Position numbers and translations under genes: made by a program
NCBI GenBank assembly: GCA_041639705.1
Contig: JBEQBT010000003.1
Location: forward strand, 1 to 47,909
Direction: 5' to 3'
Origin: JARDZI01 sp041639705
Lineage (GTDB): Bacteria; Bacillota; Clostridia; Clostridiales; Caloramatoraceae
Length of the DNA: 47,909 nt
Shown here: positions 7,850-17,255 of the stretch, one piece after another
Position numbering within the stretch: the first letter of the stretch is position 1
Layout of the letters: each line of letters starts with the position of its first letter
Notes under the pieces: model-generated
What the model was told of the DNA's origin: nothing
What the model saw: the letters and a program-made list of their open reading frames with translations, nothing else
Databases searched by the model: none

Positions 7850-8695
7850 TTAATCTCCACTTCTCAACTTGTGATGTGTCTGTCGCCTATTAATGGGAAT
7901 CTGAATCTCTGAAATGTATTCATTCTCAGAATCCGAGAAACCATAGTCCACAATATTTTTTTCAATTGAATCCCCATCAATCCGGTAACCATTCTCATGA
8001 ATCCATCTGATAAGGATTTCATAATGCCTTCCCATTTCCTTGTAGGGTCCTAGAAAAGCAATACATGCATATTCAGATTCTGGAATTACTCTTATCTGCT
8101 CATGAGGTTCATGGTCCAGGTTTAAAATCTCAATAAAATAATTGAATTTATTAAGTATTCCTTTTTCCATATTTTCCTTGGAGAGGGAGGTATATATCTG
8201 TCCTTCAATAAGCCAGGAGCTTACCTTTAAATACTTTTCATTATTCTTAAGTGCTTGTACAAAGTCGGAGTCACTTTTGACTTCTGACATATCAAGAAAA
8301 ACCCCTCTTCTGCCTGGAATTCTTTTAATCTTTATTTGATCCAGCTCATTGTTTATACTGTCCAGAAGCTCATGCTTTGCATGGAGTTTATTTCTAAGAT
8401 TAATAAGGCTGTTTATCTTAATATCAATTTCCTCTTCCTTCTTTTTGAGCATGGAGAGGAGATTGTCTCTGTTTTTGTTTTTCATGTATTTCTTAATATC
8501 CTCAAGGGAAATATCAATGCTCTTGAAAAAAAGTATCCTGCTCAGCTTAAAGAAATTTCTGATACTATAATACCTATAATCAGTTTTCTCATTAAAATCT
8601 GGCTTTAGAAGATCAATTTTGTCATAATGCCTCAAGGTGTCAGTACTAATGTTAAAGAGCCTTGCCAGTTCTCCAATCATGAATTTATCCTTCAT
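7850..8695 (-). CDS. MerR-family regulator with GyrI-like effector domain
   Basis: A 281-residue regulator. The N-terminal winged helix (MIGELARLFNISTDTLRHYD, residues 6-25) binds promoter DNA. A lysine/glutamate-rich coiled coil (about 85-120) dimerises. The C-terminal 150 residues resemble the GyrI-like small-molecule binding fold of BmrR-type activators (IRVIPESEYACIAFLGPY). Such proteins usually sense hydrophobic compounds and switch on efflux. No efflux pump is adjacent: the next gene is an OFA transporter 570 bp away, so the target is unknown. The gene looks complete; its ribosome site is GGGAAGG. Confidence 0.85.
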   Translation of the reverse strand: MKDKFMIGELARLFNISTDTLRHYDKIDLLKPDFNEKTDYRYYSIRNFFKLSRILFFKSIDISLEDIKKYMKNKNRDNLLSMLKKKEEEIDIKINSLINLRNKLHAKHELLDSINNELDQIKIKRIPGRRGVFLDMSEVKSDSDFVQALKNNEKYLKVSSWLIEGQIYTSLSKENMEKGILNKFNYFIEILNLDHEPHEQIRVIPESEYACIAFLGPYKEMGRHYEILIRWIHENGYRIDGDSIEKNIVDYGFSDSENEYISEIQIPINRRQTHHKLRSGD

Positions 8696-9267
8696 AACAA
8701 GTACTACCTTCCCTTTCCTGCTTATTTTTATAGGATAAGTGTTATTATACTGTACAAAAGCACACCTAGCAATGCTTCAGATTGATGTCCTTATTTTACC
8801 AGAATAATTATACGAAATTTTTTTATAAATATTAATATTTATTATTGACCTTGGAGTAACTCTAAGCTTTATAATCAATACCATATTATCAGCTGCAATT
8901 ATACAGATAATTTGATGTTGCACTCCTAGGCAAAATAGATGAAAGGCAGTGGCTTATATTCCACGCCTGCTTTGGTGCTTTTATAATAAGTACCACGCCG
9001 TCTCGCCGGCACAAAAAAGGATGAAACCTGTAGTGGCAGACTTCCACGTCTGTCTTTGTATATTCATATTATACAAACATTATCATCAAGGACAATGATG
9101 CCATAGCAGGTACTTAAGGCCTGCCACTAGGATGTTGTTGTGATTTTAAGAGTATTGGAATTCAAGTGGAGTTTCATCATTTATTGTGCCAATGGGCTGA
9201 CTTGGGAGTTATTATAAAAAACATTGAGCATAGGGGAAAATTAACATAACAAAATTGGAGGTTTATC
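8696..9267. other. Long leader/intergenic region with GC-richer related segments
   Basis: About 570 bp without an ORF. Two direct, related segments (8939-8974 and 9020-9057) each read GATGAAA, then AGTGGC, then TTCCACGYCTG. A third related stretch (about 9102-9129) is inverted. All are more GC-rich than the surroundings and can pair, for example GTAGTGGCAG with CTGCCACTAG. This may be a structured 5' leader of the MFS gene or a degraded repeat. I recognise no known riboswitch. Confidence 0.4.
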
Positions 9268-10503
9268 ATGGAAAAGAACGTAACAATTAAAGATGGCTGG
9301 AAGGTACTTTTGGCAGGCTTGTGCATCAACCTGACAATTGGAGTTGTTTACTCCTGGAGTGTAATCAAAAAGGCATTGGTAAGTGATTGGGGTTGGACAA
9401 ACAGCGACTCTGCACTTCCATATACAGTTGCCATATTGTCCTGGGCTTTTTGCAATTACTTTGCAGGAACTCTTCAGGATAAAATCGGACCTAAAAAAGT
9501 TGTAACCCTTGGAGCTGTATTTACTGGACTTGGACTCATATTATCAAGCTTTGTTCAGAGTGTACCGCTGCTTGTAATGAGCTACGGTATATTGGCAGGT
9601 GCAGGTATAGGCTTTGCCTATGCTTCAGTAACACCACCTGCATTAAAGTGGTTTCACCCCTCAAAAAAGGGAATGGTTTCAGGTATTGTAGTAAGTGGTA
9701 TGGGACTGGCTTCCCTTTATATTGCACCTATAACAACTAAGCTGCTTGGCAGCTTTGGAATATCAAAAACCTTCCTGATACTGGGAATATTCATAGTGGT
9801 TGTTGGTACCCTTATAGCTCAGCTTATAAAAAATCCTCCTGCAGGATATACTCCAACAGCACCTGCAAACAAGGGTAAAGCAGCAGCTGCAAAGGTTGTA
9901 ACAGTAGATTATCCATGGAAGGAAATGATTAAAACAAAGCAATTTTATTTCCTCTGGATTATGTTCGCATTTGCTTCATCAGCAGGACTTATGATAATTG
10001 GAAACATAGCAACAATAGCAAAGACCCAGGCTCAAATGGAAAATGGCTTCTACCTGGTAGGTATTCTTGCAGTTTTTAATGCAGGAGGCAGACTTGCAGC
10101 AGGTTTCCTTTCCGACAAATTGGGAAGAGTAAGAACTATGATGATTGTATTTGTACTTCAGGGAATCAATATGCTTCTCTTTGCAGGCTACTCAACACCA
10201 GCTGCAATAACATTAGGAACTGCCCTTGCAGGAATAGGCTACGGCGCACTACTCAGCCTTTTCCCATCAGCTGTGGCAGACTATTATGGAGTTAAAAACT
10301 TCGGAGGAAACTACGGTGTATTATATACTGCATGGGGAATTGCAGGTACAATAGGACCAATAATTGCAGGTATAGTTGTTGATAAGACAGGAACCTACAA
10401 TTTGGCATATATAATATCTGCAGGATTGCTTGTAGTAGCACTTGTGCTTTCTTTTATCACAAAGCCATTAGGCATATCAGCAAGGGTTAAAAAAACAGCT
10501 TAA
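9268..10503 (+). CDS. OFA-family MFS transporter (oxalate/formate antiporter type)
   Basis: A 411-residue major facilitator with about 12 membrane segments. The N-terminal WKVLLAGLCINLTIGVVYSWSV, the LQDKIGPKK loop between TM2 and TM3 and FLSDKLGRVRTM between the halves are typical of the OFA subfamily. These transporters exchange small carboxylates such as oxalate and formate; the actual substrate cannot be told. The start has GGAGG nearby and the ORF is complete. It is monocistronic, and its 3' end shares an F1 palindrome with the convergent dehydrogenase gene. Confidence 0.88.
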   Translation: MEKNVTIKDGWKVLLAGLCINLTIGVVYSWSVIKKALVSDWGWTNSDSALPYTVAILSWAFCNYFAGTLQDKIGPKKVVTLGAVFTGLGLILSSFVQSVPLLVMSYGILAGAGIGFAYASVTPPALKWFHPSKKGMVSGIVVSGMGLASLYIAPITTKLLGSFGISKTFLILGIFIVVVGTLIAQLIKNPPAGYTPTAPANKGKAAAAKVVTVDYPWKEMIKTKQFYFLWIMFAFASSAGLMIIGNIATIAKTQAQMENGFYLVGILAVFNAGGRLAAGFLSDKLGRVRTMMIVFVLQGINMLLFAGYSTPAAITLGTALAGIGYGALLSLFPSAVADYYGVKNFGGNYGVLYTAWGIAGTIGPIIAGIVVDKTGTYNLAYIISAGLLVVALVLSFITKPLGISARVKKTA

Positions 10504-10512
10504 TAAATTTAG

Positions 10513-10573
10513 GGTGCCAGCCTCATCAGATATCAGATATTACTAATATCTGATATCTGATGAGGCTGGCACC
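10513..10573. repeat. F1 palindrome, copy 2 (complete, 61 bp)
   Basis: GGTGCCAGCCTCATCAG, two ATATCAG-like units, a central ATTACTAAT, then the mirror arm ending in GAGGCTGGCACC. The arms are complementary almost throughout. It fills most of the 80 bp between two convergent genes, where it could act as a bidirectional terminator. Confidence 0.92.
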
Positions 10574-10583
10574 TTAAATTTAT

Positions 10584-11837
10584 TTATTTTTCAAGCGTCT
10601 CTAATAAGAACCTCTCCGCTTCCTCACACCAAACATTATTATTTCTCTTGCATATTTCAGCCAGCTTTCTGTAAAACTCGTTATTTTCACCTAGTTTTTC
10701 AAAATCTTCAATTGCTGTTAATTCCATTTCTATATGAGGATAAATTAACTTTTTTCCACCTGGAATATTAGGAAGCTTTCTTATAGTGTCTGGAACTGCA
10801 TTTAGTCCTCCAACATGAGTTATCATATAAGAAGGATTAATCAACCCCTTTTCCGATAACTCTATGGACTCAAGCATGTCACTAGTTGATCCGCCTGAGG
10901 TTCCAACTATGTGAGTTCCTTCATAATGAACCTTATAGAAGTTAAGTGGAACCTTGAAATTATTATCTGTTGGCCCGGCGAAAAAGTTTAGGCAGCCATC
11001 ATTGCCAAGTATATCATCAGCAGTTTCTATTAATCCACTAACAGCTGCAAATACAAATACATCATCGTAACCTTTGCCCCCTGACAATTTCATGAGCTCC
11101 CTTACTGCATCAAGATTTCTAGTATTAAGGTATATTAATTCAACACCCTTTTCTCTGGCATCCTCAATTTTTATAAGGCTTGCTGCTCTTTTTAGTCTTG
11201 CCTCGTCTATGTCTACAACTACAACTAGCTTTGGTTTTATTGGTCCATTAATTGCGTATTCTATAGCTCCCAACCCCATAGGACCCGCACAGCCAAGAAG
11301 TGCAGCTCTTCCGCCTTCCTTTATGCCCATATCATACTTGTAAACATATTGTTTTGTGTGATAGCTGGCATGGAAGGCTCCTATTATACAGGACATAGGC
11401 TCTGCTAGAGATGCATTTGCAAAGTATGTCCCATTAAGCGGAAGCACACAACCTAAATCAATAGCTATTTTAGAAATTATACAATAGGTAGCATCTCCTC
11501 CAAAGTACTCGTAGCTGTATCCTGCCGAGTAGCCTGACTCAAGACCCATTGCCGGCTGCAGTACAAATCTCTGGCCTTCTTTAAATTTCTCTTTTAAGTT
11601 GCTTCCTACCTTTTCAATAATCCCAGCAAATTCATGGCCTAAAATGGCGGGATGTTCTGATACATTATCTGGAACTCTTTTGTGTTCCTCTCCTCTGATT
11701 AATGCTTTATAGGTTGAGAGGCAGACACTGTCTGAAACTACCTTTACCAAAAGTTCATCCTCAGTTATCTCCGGCAGTTCAAATTCTCTTATATAGATTT
11801 TATTTTTACCAGCTAAAACTGCAGCCCTTGTCTTCAT
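10584..11837 (-). CDS. Zinc-type medium-chain dehydrogenase (sorbose-1-phosphate reductase / YggP-like)
   Basis: A 417-residue NAD(P)-dependent alcohol dehydrogenase of the medium-chain family. GHEFAGIIEKVG (about residues 67-78) is the zinc-ligand segment, LLGCAGPMGLGAIEYA (about 199-214) the Rossmann glycine motif, and VVVDIDEARLKRA the cofactor-selecting strand. It is longer than ordinary alcohol dehydrogenases and resembles the L-sorbose-1-phosphate reductase/YggP group. It is the last gene of the mannitol-type PTS operon and probably oxidises or reduces the PTS-derived polyol phosphate, taking the place of mtlD, which is absent. Confidence 0.83.
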   Translation of the reverse strand: MKTRAAVLAGKNKIYIREFELPEITEDELLVKVVSDSVCLSTYKALIRGEEHKRVPDNVSEHPAILGHEFAGIIEKVGSNLKEKFKEGQRFVLQPAMGLESGYSAGYSYEYFGGDATYCIISKIAIDLGCVLPLNGTYFANASLAEPMSCIIGAFHASYHTKQYVYKYDMGIKEGGRAALLGCAGPMGLGAIEYAINGPIKPKLVVVVDIDEARLKRAASLIKIEDAREKGVELIYLNTRNLDAVRELMKLSGGKGYDDVFVFAAVSGLIETADDILGNDGCLNFFAGPTDNNFKVPLNFYKVHYEGTHIVGTSGGSTSDMLESIELSEKGLINPSYMITHVGGLNAVPDTIRKLPNIPGGKKLIYPHIEMELTAIEDFEKLGENNEFYRKLAEICKRNNNVWCEEAERFLLETLEK

Positions 11838-11964
11838 AAGTCAACATCTCCTTAGGGTCTATAAATTTATTTATAAAGATTTAATAAACAAATGCTATTT
11901 AATGATATAAATACCGATACTTCTACGGTTTTTACATCATTAAATAGCTGATTAAATTTAATAT

Positions 11965-13401
11965 CTATTTACGTGCTATTAACTCTGCCAGCAATTCATC
12001 TATGCTGCTGTCTTTCATAAAGTTTTCAATAGTAACTACACGCTTATTTGGCCATTTAAGTCTTGTTCTATCTAGTAGACTCTTATGAGTTACAATTACA
12101 TCAGCTTCCTGTGGAACTTTTTCAATAGCATAGTTCTTAACTGCTACTGAAAGTCCTTCCTTTTCCACTCTTTTCTTAAAGGCATTAGCTCCCATTGCAC
12201 TTGATCCAAGACCTGCGTCACAAGCGAAGACAACTAACTTTATTGGTGCGTTGTTAGCTGTATTACCTTGTTCCAATACAGAGTTTAATAAGTCTTTTCC
12301 TTCTTTTTTCATTTCCTTTGACTTTTTAACGGTTTCTTCAAAGCCTTCCTCTTCACCCTTAGAGGATTTTAATATGAAGGAAGTTATTACAAAGCTTACT
12401 GCCGCAGCTACTAATACTCCAGCTATTATTCCTATAAAGTTTCCTTTTGGTGTTAATGCTAAATATGCAAATATTGATCCTGGGCTTGGTCCTGCAACTA
12501 AGCCTGCATTGAAAATACTAAAGGTTAATATACCTGAAGCACTACCAAGTATCATACTTACAATTAATATTGGTTTCATTAGTACATATGGGAAGTATAT
12601 TTCTTGTATACCCCCTAGGAAATGTATTATTATAGCTCCTGGAGCTGTTTTCTTGGAGGCACCCTTTCCAAATAAAGAGTATGCAAGAAGTAATCCGAGT
12701 CCTGCTCCTGGGTTTGAAGCTACCGTGAAGTATATTGACTTTCCAGCCTTTAAAGCAGCCTGCATTCCTAATGGATAGTAAATACCTTGGTCGATTACGT
12801 TATTTAAGAATAATACCTTTGCTGGTTCATTGATAAGTGATAAAATAGGCAAGAATCCCGTTTTTATTAAGCCTTCTATAAGTATGGTTACTGCATTGTT
12901 AGCCTGTAATATTACTGGACCTATTATCGAGTAAGATAATAAACTGAGTAGTAATCCAAGTATACCTAAGGAGAAGTTGTTTATAACCATTTCAAATCCA
13001 ACTGGTATTTTATTTTCAATTAGTGCATCGAATTTCTTTATTAAATATGCACTTAAAGGTCCCATGACCATTGCTCCTAAGAACATTGGTATGTTTGAAC
13101 CAATTATTAATCCAAAGGTTCCAATAGCACCAGCTACTCCACCTCTTTCGCCAGCTACAAGCTTACCACCTGTGTAGGCAAGTAATAAAGGAAGCATGTA
13201 AGTTATCATAGGTCCTACTAACTTAGCAAAATATTCATTAGGAATCCATCCTGTAGGTATGAATAATGCTGTTATAAATCCCCATGCAATAAATGCACCC
13301 ATGTTTGGAATTACCATTCCTGTTAGGAATCCGCCAAAAGCTTGAACTTTTGATCTCATGTTTTTCTTTTGAACTGAGTTTAATTGTTTACTAGTTTCCA
13401 T
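11965..13401 (-). CDS. mtlA: PTS mannitol-family EIICB
   Basis: A 478-residue permease: an N-terminal IIC domain with about eight hydrophobic segments (GGFLTGMVIPNMGAFIAWG at the start; GGIQEIYFPYVLMKP near residues 264-278 is the substrate-site motif) and a C-terminal IIB domain with the phospho-Cys in VVFACDAGLGSSAMG (about residues 390-404). No IIA is fused; it is encoded separately upstream. It imports and phosphorylates a hexitol or related polyol. The start overlaps the end of the kinase gene by 11 bp, with a GGGGG ribosome site inside that gene. Confidence 0.93.
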   Translation of the reverse strand: METSKQLNSVQKKNMRSKVQAFGGFLTGMVIPNMGAFIAWGFITALFIPTGWIPNEYFAKLVGPMITYMLPLLLAYTGGKLVAGERGGVAGAIGTFGLIIGSNIPMFLGAMVMGPLSAYLIKKFDALIENKIPVGFEMVINNFSLGILGLLLSLLSYSIIGPVILQANNAVTILIEGLIKTGFLPILSLINEPAKVLFLNNVIDQGIYYPLGMQAALKAGKSIYFTVASNPGAGLGLLLAYSLFGKGASKKTAPGAIIIHFLGGIQEIYFPYVLMKPILIVSMILGSASGILTFSIFNAGLVAGPSPGSIFAYLALTPKGNFIGIIAGVLVAAAVSFVITSFILKSSKGEEEGFEETVKKSKEMKKEGKDLLNSVLEQGNTANNAPIKLVVFACDAGLGSSAMGANAFKKRVEKEGLSVAVKNYAIEKVPQEADVIVTHKSLLDRTRLKWPNKRVVTIENFMKDSSIDELLAELIARK

Positions 13402-14164
13402 AAAATTTACCCCCTATCTTATACTTTCCATTGCTTAATAACTCTAGCTGCAAATCAGCCTCTAGACTATTGTTTAGTGCCCTTCTGACATTCCTGCTGT
13501 CACTTTTTAGATAAAAATTTACTGCAGCCTCTTTTGATAATCCCCCCTTTATTTTTCGCTCTATTAACCTGTCCTTTAGCATTGCTTCCTCAGTCTTTAT
13601 GAAAATGCTGTAATCGCAGTAATCCTTTAATTTTCTCCAGCCCTCTTCCTTTAATAAAAGCCAATTGCCTTCAATTATCACAATGTCTTTAGTGATTAAA
13701 ATCTGATCTTCTAGCACATCGTGCAAACTTCTATCGTAAATTGGCCATTTAACGTTTTCATCTTTTAAAGCCTTTATTTTTGACTTCAACTTATCTAAAT
13801 CAAAGGTTTCAGGACACCCTTTAACCTCTGCCATAGGAACTTCCTTGCCCTCAACTATTACCTTCTTGTTTTTAATATAATCCTGAGGATAGTGAAAGCC
13901 ATCCATTCCAACTGCCTGTAACTCCTGAGTATCCTCATTATTCTCAGATAAAAATTCTAAGAACGAAGCTAAAGTACTTTTGCCCACTCCAGGAGAGGCT
14001 GCCAGGTAAACTAAAAGCCTTCCTTGTTTGCTTTTCTTCATGTTTGTCAATGTCCTAAGCAGCGGTTTAAAAATATTTTCTATATCTTCTTCATAGTAAT
14101 TTGCATTTACTTCAAGAGAGTTAACTATAAACCTGTAGGATTTAACTTTGTCTAACATATACAT
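13391..14164 (-). CDS. P-loop sugar/nucleoside kinase (YggC-like)
   Basis: A 257-residue kinase of the uridine kinase/phosphoribulokinase/pantothenate kinase fold. The Walker A is ASPGVGKSTLA (about residues 57-67); GMDGFHYPQDY (about 88-98) and VIIEGNWLLL (about 162-171) are typical of the YggC-like group. Its gene overlaps both neighbours (13 bp with IIA, 11 bp with IICB), so translation is coupled. A second phosphorylation of a PTS-derived sugar phosphate is one role that would explain its place; the substrate is not known to me. An alternative start is the second Met at 14158. Confidence 0.82.
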   Translation of the reverse strand: MYMLDKVKSYRFIVNSLEVNANYYEEDIENIFKPLLRTLTNMKKSKQGRLLVYLAASPGVGKSTLASFLEFLSENNEDTQELQAVGMDGFHYPQDYIKNKKVIVEGKEVPMAEVKGCPETFDLDKLKSKIKALKDENVKWPIYDRSLHDVLEDQILITKDIVIIEGNWLLLKEEGWRKLKDYCDYSIFIKTEEAMLKDRLIERKIKGGLSKEAAVNFYLKSDSRNVRRALNNSLEADLQLELLSNGKYKIGGKFYGN

Positions 14165-14580
14165 TGAAGTACCTCTTCTTTAGATTTAGATGAAAATAAT
14201 TTTTCCACAGCTTCATCTTCCATAAGCAGTCTGGACAACTCAGAAATTAATACCATATGCATATCAGAATCGTTTGCTGCTAAGACGATAATAAGCTCCA
14301 CCTCTTTATCCTCAGGAAACCTTACACCTTTTAATAGCTTTAAAAGTGACATGCCTGTTTTTAATACTCCATTCTCCGGTCTGGAATGAGGTATTGCAAT
14401 ACCTGGCATTATGACTATGTATGGTCCATTGTTTACGACATTCTCAAGCATTGCATCAATGTATTCCTCTTTTATAAAGCCATGTTCTTTTAATGGAGCA
14501 GCTGCAATTTTAATTGCTTCCTCCCAACTTGACGCTTCATCTATAACATTTATGTTGTTTTCTAGCATTTCTTTTAACAT
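14152..14580 (-). CDS. mtlF: PTS mannitol/fructose-family EIIA
   Basis: A 142-residue IIA domain protein with the phosphorylated H65 in GIAIPHSRPE. It supplies phosphate to the IIB part of the downstream IICB. The length is standard for a free-standing CmtB/MtlF-type protein. It lies 19 bp after the regulator gene and 13 bp overlaps the kinase start, so all five genes from 16624 to 10584 look like one transcript. Confidence 0.92.
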   Translation of the reverse strand: MLKEMLENNINVIDEASSWEEAIKIAAAPLKEHGFIKEEYIDAMLENVVNNGPYIVIMPGIAIPHSRPENGVLKTGMSLLKLLKGVRFPEDKEVELIIVLAANDSDMHMVLISELSRLLMEDEAVEKLFSSKSKEEVLQCIC

Positions 14581-14599
14581 ACTGTCTATCTCCTATTGA

Positions 14600-16624
14600 T
14601 TATAAATTTTTTATCTTCTCTGAAAGATATTCCTTTAGTACTCTTTCTATATAGCTTTCTACAGCTTGTCTATTTCCACTTTTTATATCATCCAAAAATA
14701 ATTCGTCATCAAATAAGGCACTGCTTATGGTTGAAATTGCAAGTAGCCCTCGAGGATCATCCTCTGGTATCAGCATAACTACAACCGCCTTTGACTTTGA
14801 GAAGTATTCATTTTCAAAGTGATGGCTGTCAGGCCTTATCAGTATGAATTTAGAGGCATCTACTCCTTTTGTCTTTGCATGCAGGAGTACAAATTCAAAC
14901 TCTGATATAATTTGAGTGGATAGTTCCTCTCTTTTCCTCAAATCCTCGTATATATAGCTTTTGTTGTCTTCACTTTCTCCTATTGCTTCGCTTACCATAG
15001 ACATAACCTCATCAAAACTAATATGTGGATTTACAGTATACAGATCAAAGCTTTTGATGATAGAGCCTATTTCTTTAGTTATTAAGCCAATTTCATCTAT
15101 TTGAGTAAGCGTATCTGTTTTTTCTACATCTTTACCTGGCTTAACATTTTGGGAGGTATTTTCTATTTCGTTTGAAATTAACAAAACATCCTCCTCTGTA
15201 AGCATTGGATTTACCTTTATATAATTGTATTTAGAATTACTTATGTCAAAAGTAGATATTAAAACCTCAATATCCTTTATTTTGTCAGAGGATAAATCGT
15301 TGATAGACAGAGCTTTTACTCTTACCTTATTATAGAAAATATTAGATATTCTTGAGGACATCAACGCGGATATGCCTATTCCACTGGAACAAATAATACC
15401 TACATTTACTTTTCTGCTAAACTTATAACTGCTTCTTAGCCTTACTTCAGCTCCCCCAAAATGTATTGCTAAAAATCCTAGCTCTTCTTCCGGAACCATA
15501 AGGTTATACTTATCTTCAATTACTTTTGCAGCTCTTTGAGCTTTTTCATATACCCTTGGATATAAACGCTTTATTTCATTTTGAAAAGGATTTTGAATCT
15601 CTATTCCATGCTGCAAGCGTATGATTGTTGGTCTTACATGGGCAATTAGCCCTCTTATAAAATCTGTATCCTGCTTAAATTGATAGGCTATAGTGCTGTC
15701 ATATTGCTGAATCATTTCATATATCATGTACCTGATCTCTGGCTCCGTATCAAATATGTCTTCATTTTCATTTATGTGCTGAAGCTTGGCACCTCTGACA
15801 TATATATATAAATCAATTATTTCCGTAGTATTGTACTCTGCTTCAAACTGCTTGCTAAGCAGAGAAATCAATTCGATTACAAACTCGTAGTCTCTAATAT
15901 TCTGTCCTGTCAGGTTTATATTTTTTTCTCTTGTATTTTTCCTGCCCATTAATATTCGTTTTGTCATTATAGATAAATAAACTATAAGCTCTGTATAAGA
16001 ACTTTCCACTATTCCGCTCAATCTATTGTTTTTCACCTTTTTTATTGAATGGATTACTTTATTTACAACAGCGGCCTCTATCAAATCAGACAGTCTGTTT
16101 AACGGATCTTCTGTATTTTGATACACATATCTCATACATGCTTTTCTATAGTCCTCTTCTTTATAATCTAGATAAATTCCAAATCCAGATTTTCTAACTA
16201 AAGCCATGTTATTTTTTAAAAACCACTCTTCAATGCTGTCCAAGTCGTTATTGATTGTTGCTTCACTAACCTTAAGTAAGCTTGAGTAGTAATATATCTT
16301 TTGTGGCTCTTCTTGGTTTAATAATTCTAAAATGAGTTGAGTATGACGTTCTTCCTTACTTTTGGGATCACTATATTCCAGCTTGTTTAACTCTTCCAGC
16401 AGCTTATTTTTATTTAATTGACTGCCTATTATACTGATTCCTTTTTTAGATTTTGTCTCTAACTCAAGATTGTATTGTTTCAGACAAACATCTGCATTTT
16501 CTAATTCTCTGAATATAGTTCTCTTACTTAGCTGCATATTTTCAGCAAGAATTCCAGCAGAAATGGGTTTATCTGAACCAAGCAAAAGAAGCAAAACCTG
16601 AATTAATCTTGCTGAGAGCTTCAT
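14600..16624 (-). CDS. mtlR: MtlR/BglG-type PTS-controlled transcription activator
   Basis: A 674-residue activator: helix-turn-helix domains (ILAENMQLSKRTIFRELENA near residues 25-44), two PRDs (GFLAIHFGGAEVRL, about 382-395, carries a phospho-His), a IIB-like domain with intact Cys (VGIICSSGIGISALM, about 407-421) and a C-terminal IIA-like domain (FVLLHAKTKG). It senses PTS flux and switches on the operon it heads. GGGGTGAGG precedes the ATG. A good sigma-A promoter lies at 16648-16676. Confidence 0.9.
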   Translation of the reverse strand: MKLSARLIQVLLLLLGSDKPISAGILAENMQLSKRTIFRELENADVCLKQYNLELETKSKKGISIIGSQLNKNKLLEELNKLEYSDPKSKEERHTQLILELLNQEEPQKIYYYSSLLKVSEATINNDLDSIEEWFLKNNMALVRKSGFGIYLDYKEEDYRKACMRYVYQNTEDPLNRLSDLIEAAVVNKVIHSIKKVKNNRLSGIVESSYTELIVYLSIMTKRILMGRKNTREKNINLTGQNIRDYEFVIELISLLSKQFEAEYNTTEIIDLYIYVRGAKLQHINENEDIFDTEPEIRYMIYEMIQQYDSTIAYQFKQDTDFIRGLIAHVRPTIIRLQHGIEIQNPFQNEIKRLYPRVYEKAQRAAKVIEDKYNLMVPEEELGFLAIHFGGAEVRLRSSYKFSRKVNVGIICSSGIGISALMSSRISNIFYNKVRVKALSINDLSSDKIKDIEVLISTFDISNSKYNYIKVNPMLTEEDVLLISNEIENTSQNVKPGKDVEKTDTLTQIDEIGLITKEIGSIIKSFDLYTVNPHISFDEVMSMVSEAIGESEDNKSYIYEDLRKREELSTQIISEFEFVLLHAKTKGVDASKFILIRPDSHHFENEYFSKSKAVVVMLIPEDDPRGLLAISTISSALFDDELFLDDIKSGNRQAVESYIERVLKEYLSEKIKNL

Positions 16625-16647
16625 AACCTCACCCCTTTATTGCTTTT

Positions 16648-16676
16648 ATTATAGAATGTAATGGTTTTGTTATCAA
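16648..16676 (-). promoter_or_regulatory. Sigma-A promoter of the mtlR-led operon
   Basis: Minus strand: TTGATA at 16676-16671, exactly 17 bp, TATAAT at 16653-16648, 24 bp before the mtlR start. Confidence 0.7.
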
Positions 16677-16797
16677 TTAAAAGACAATCACCCTTGTCAT
16701 CTTGTTATGTTGACAGGGTTTGAATGAATAAGAAGACATAACCTCTTTGCGGTAAGATGTGATTTCCCTTGAATGAGAGGAGGAAGATAATTTTATA

Positions 16798-16841
16798 GCT
16801 ATAATTGTTTTAGTGCATTAACTGGCTAAAACAATTATAGC
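16798..16841. promoter_or_regulatory. 16-bp-arm perfect inverted repeat upstream of mtlR
   Basis: GCTATAATTGTTTTAG (16798-16813) and its exact complement (16826-16841) around a 12-nt loop. It lies about 120 bp upstream of the mtlR -35. An activator site, or a terminator of a lost gene, are both possible. Confidence 0.5.
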
Positions 16842-16972
16842 ATTTTGTGATTGCTTATACTGTTAAGTTATATTTATTTCTACGTGTATGCTGAACTTTT
16901 GTTATTGCTTTTACCAGAAATCTTACTGCAGGTTTGTCACTTTTGTATGGTGACAATTTTAAGTAAAGAATA

Positions 16973-17047
16973 GGTGCCAGCCTCATCAGATATCAGATAT
17001 CAGATATTAGTAATATCTGATATCTGATATCTGATGAGGCTGGCACC
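16973..17047. repeat. F1 palindrome, copy 3 (expanded, 75 bp)
   Basis: Same ends as the other copies (GGTGCCAGCC ... GGCTGGCACC), but both arms carry one extra 7-bp ATATCAG/CTGATAT unit, so the stem stays perfectly paired and is 14 bp longer in total. The rest of 16660-17255 holds short inverted repeats but no gene. Confidence 0.92.
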
Positions 17048-17255
17048 TTCCCCTATAATCATTTATAAAAAAGTTTGATCAAAATTTAATCTTAAAATAG
17101 CATTGGATGACTTGAAACGTAAAAAAGTGTTATTTTGATCAAACTATCTTATAACTTTTATTTAAAGGCATTTTTTACTTCTCTTTCAGTAAAGAGTTCT
17201 GATGTTCTTGCCGGTAGCACTCCCAGGCAGCATCGCCAGCGACTTATTATATAGC

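Noticed and set aside
12251..12778. 175-residue plus-strand ORF
   Set aside because: It is antisense to the IICB gene, rich in Pro/Ile/Ala as expected of a mirrored membrane-protein gene, and has no domain.
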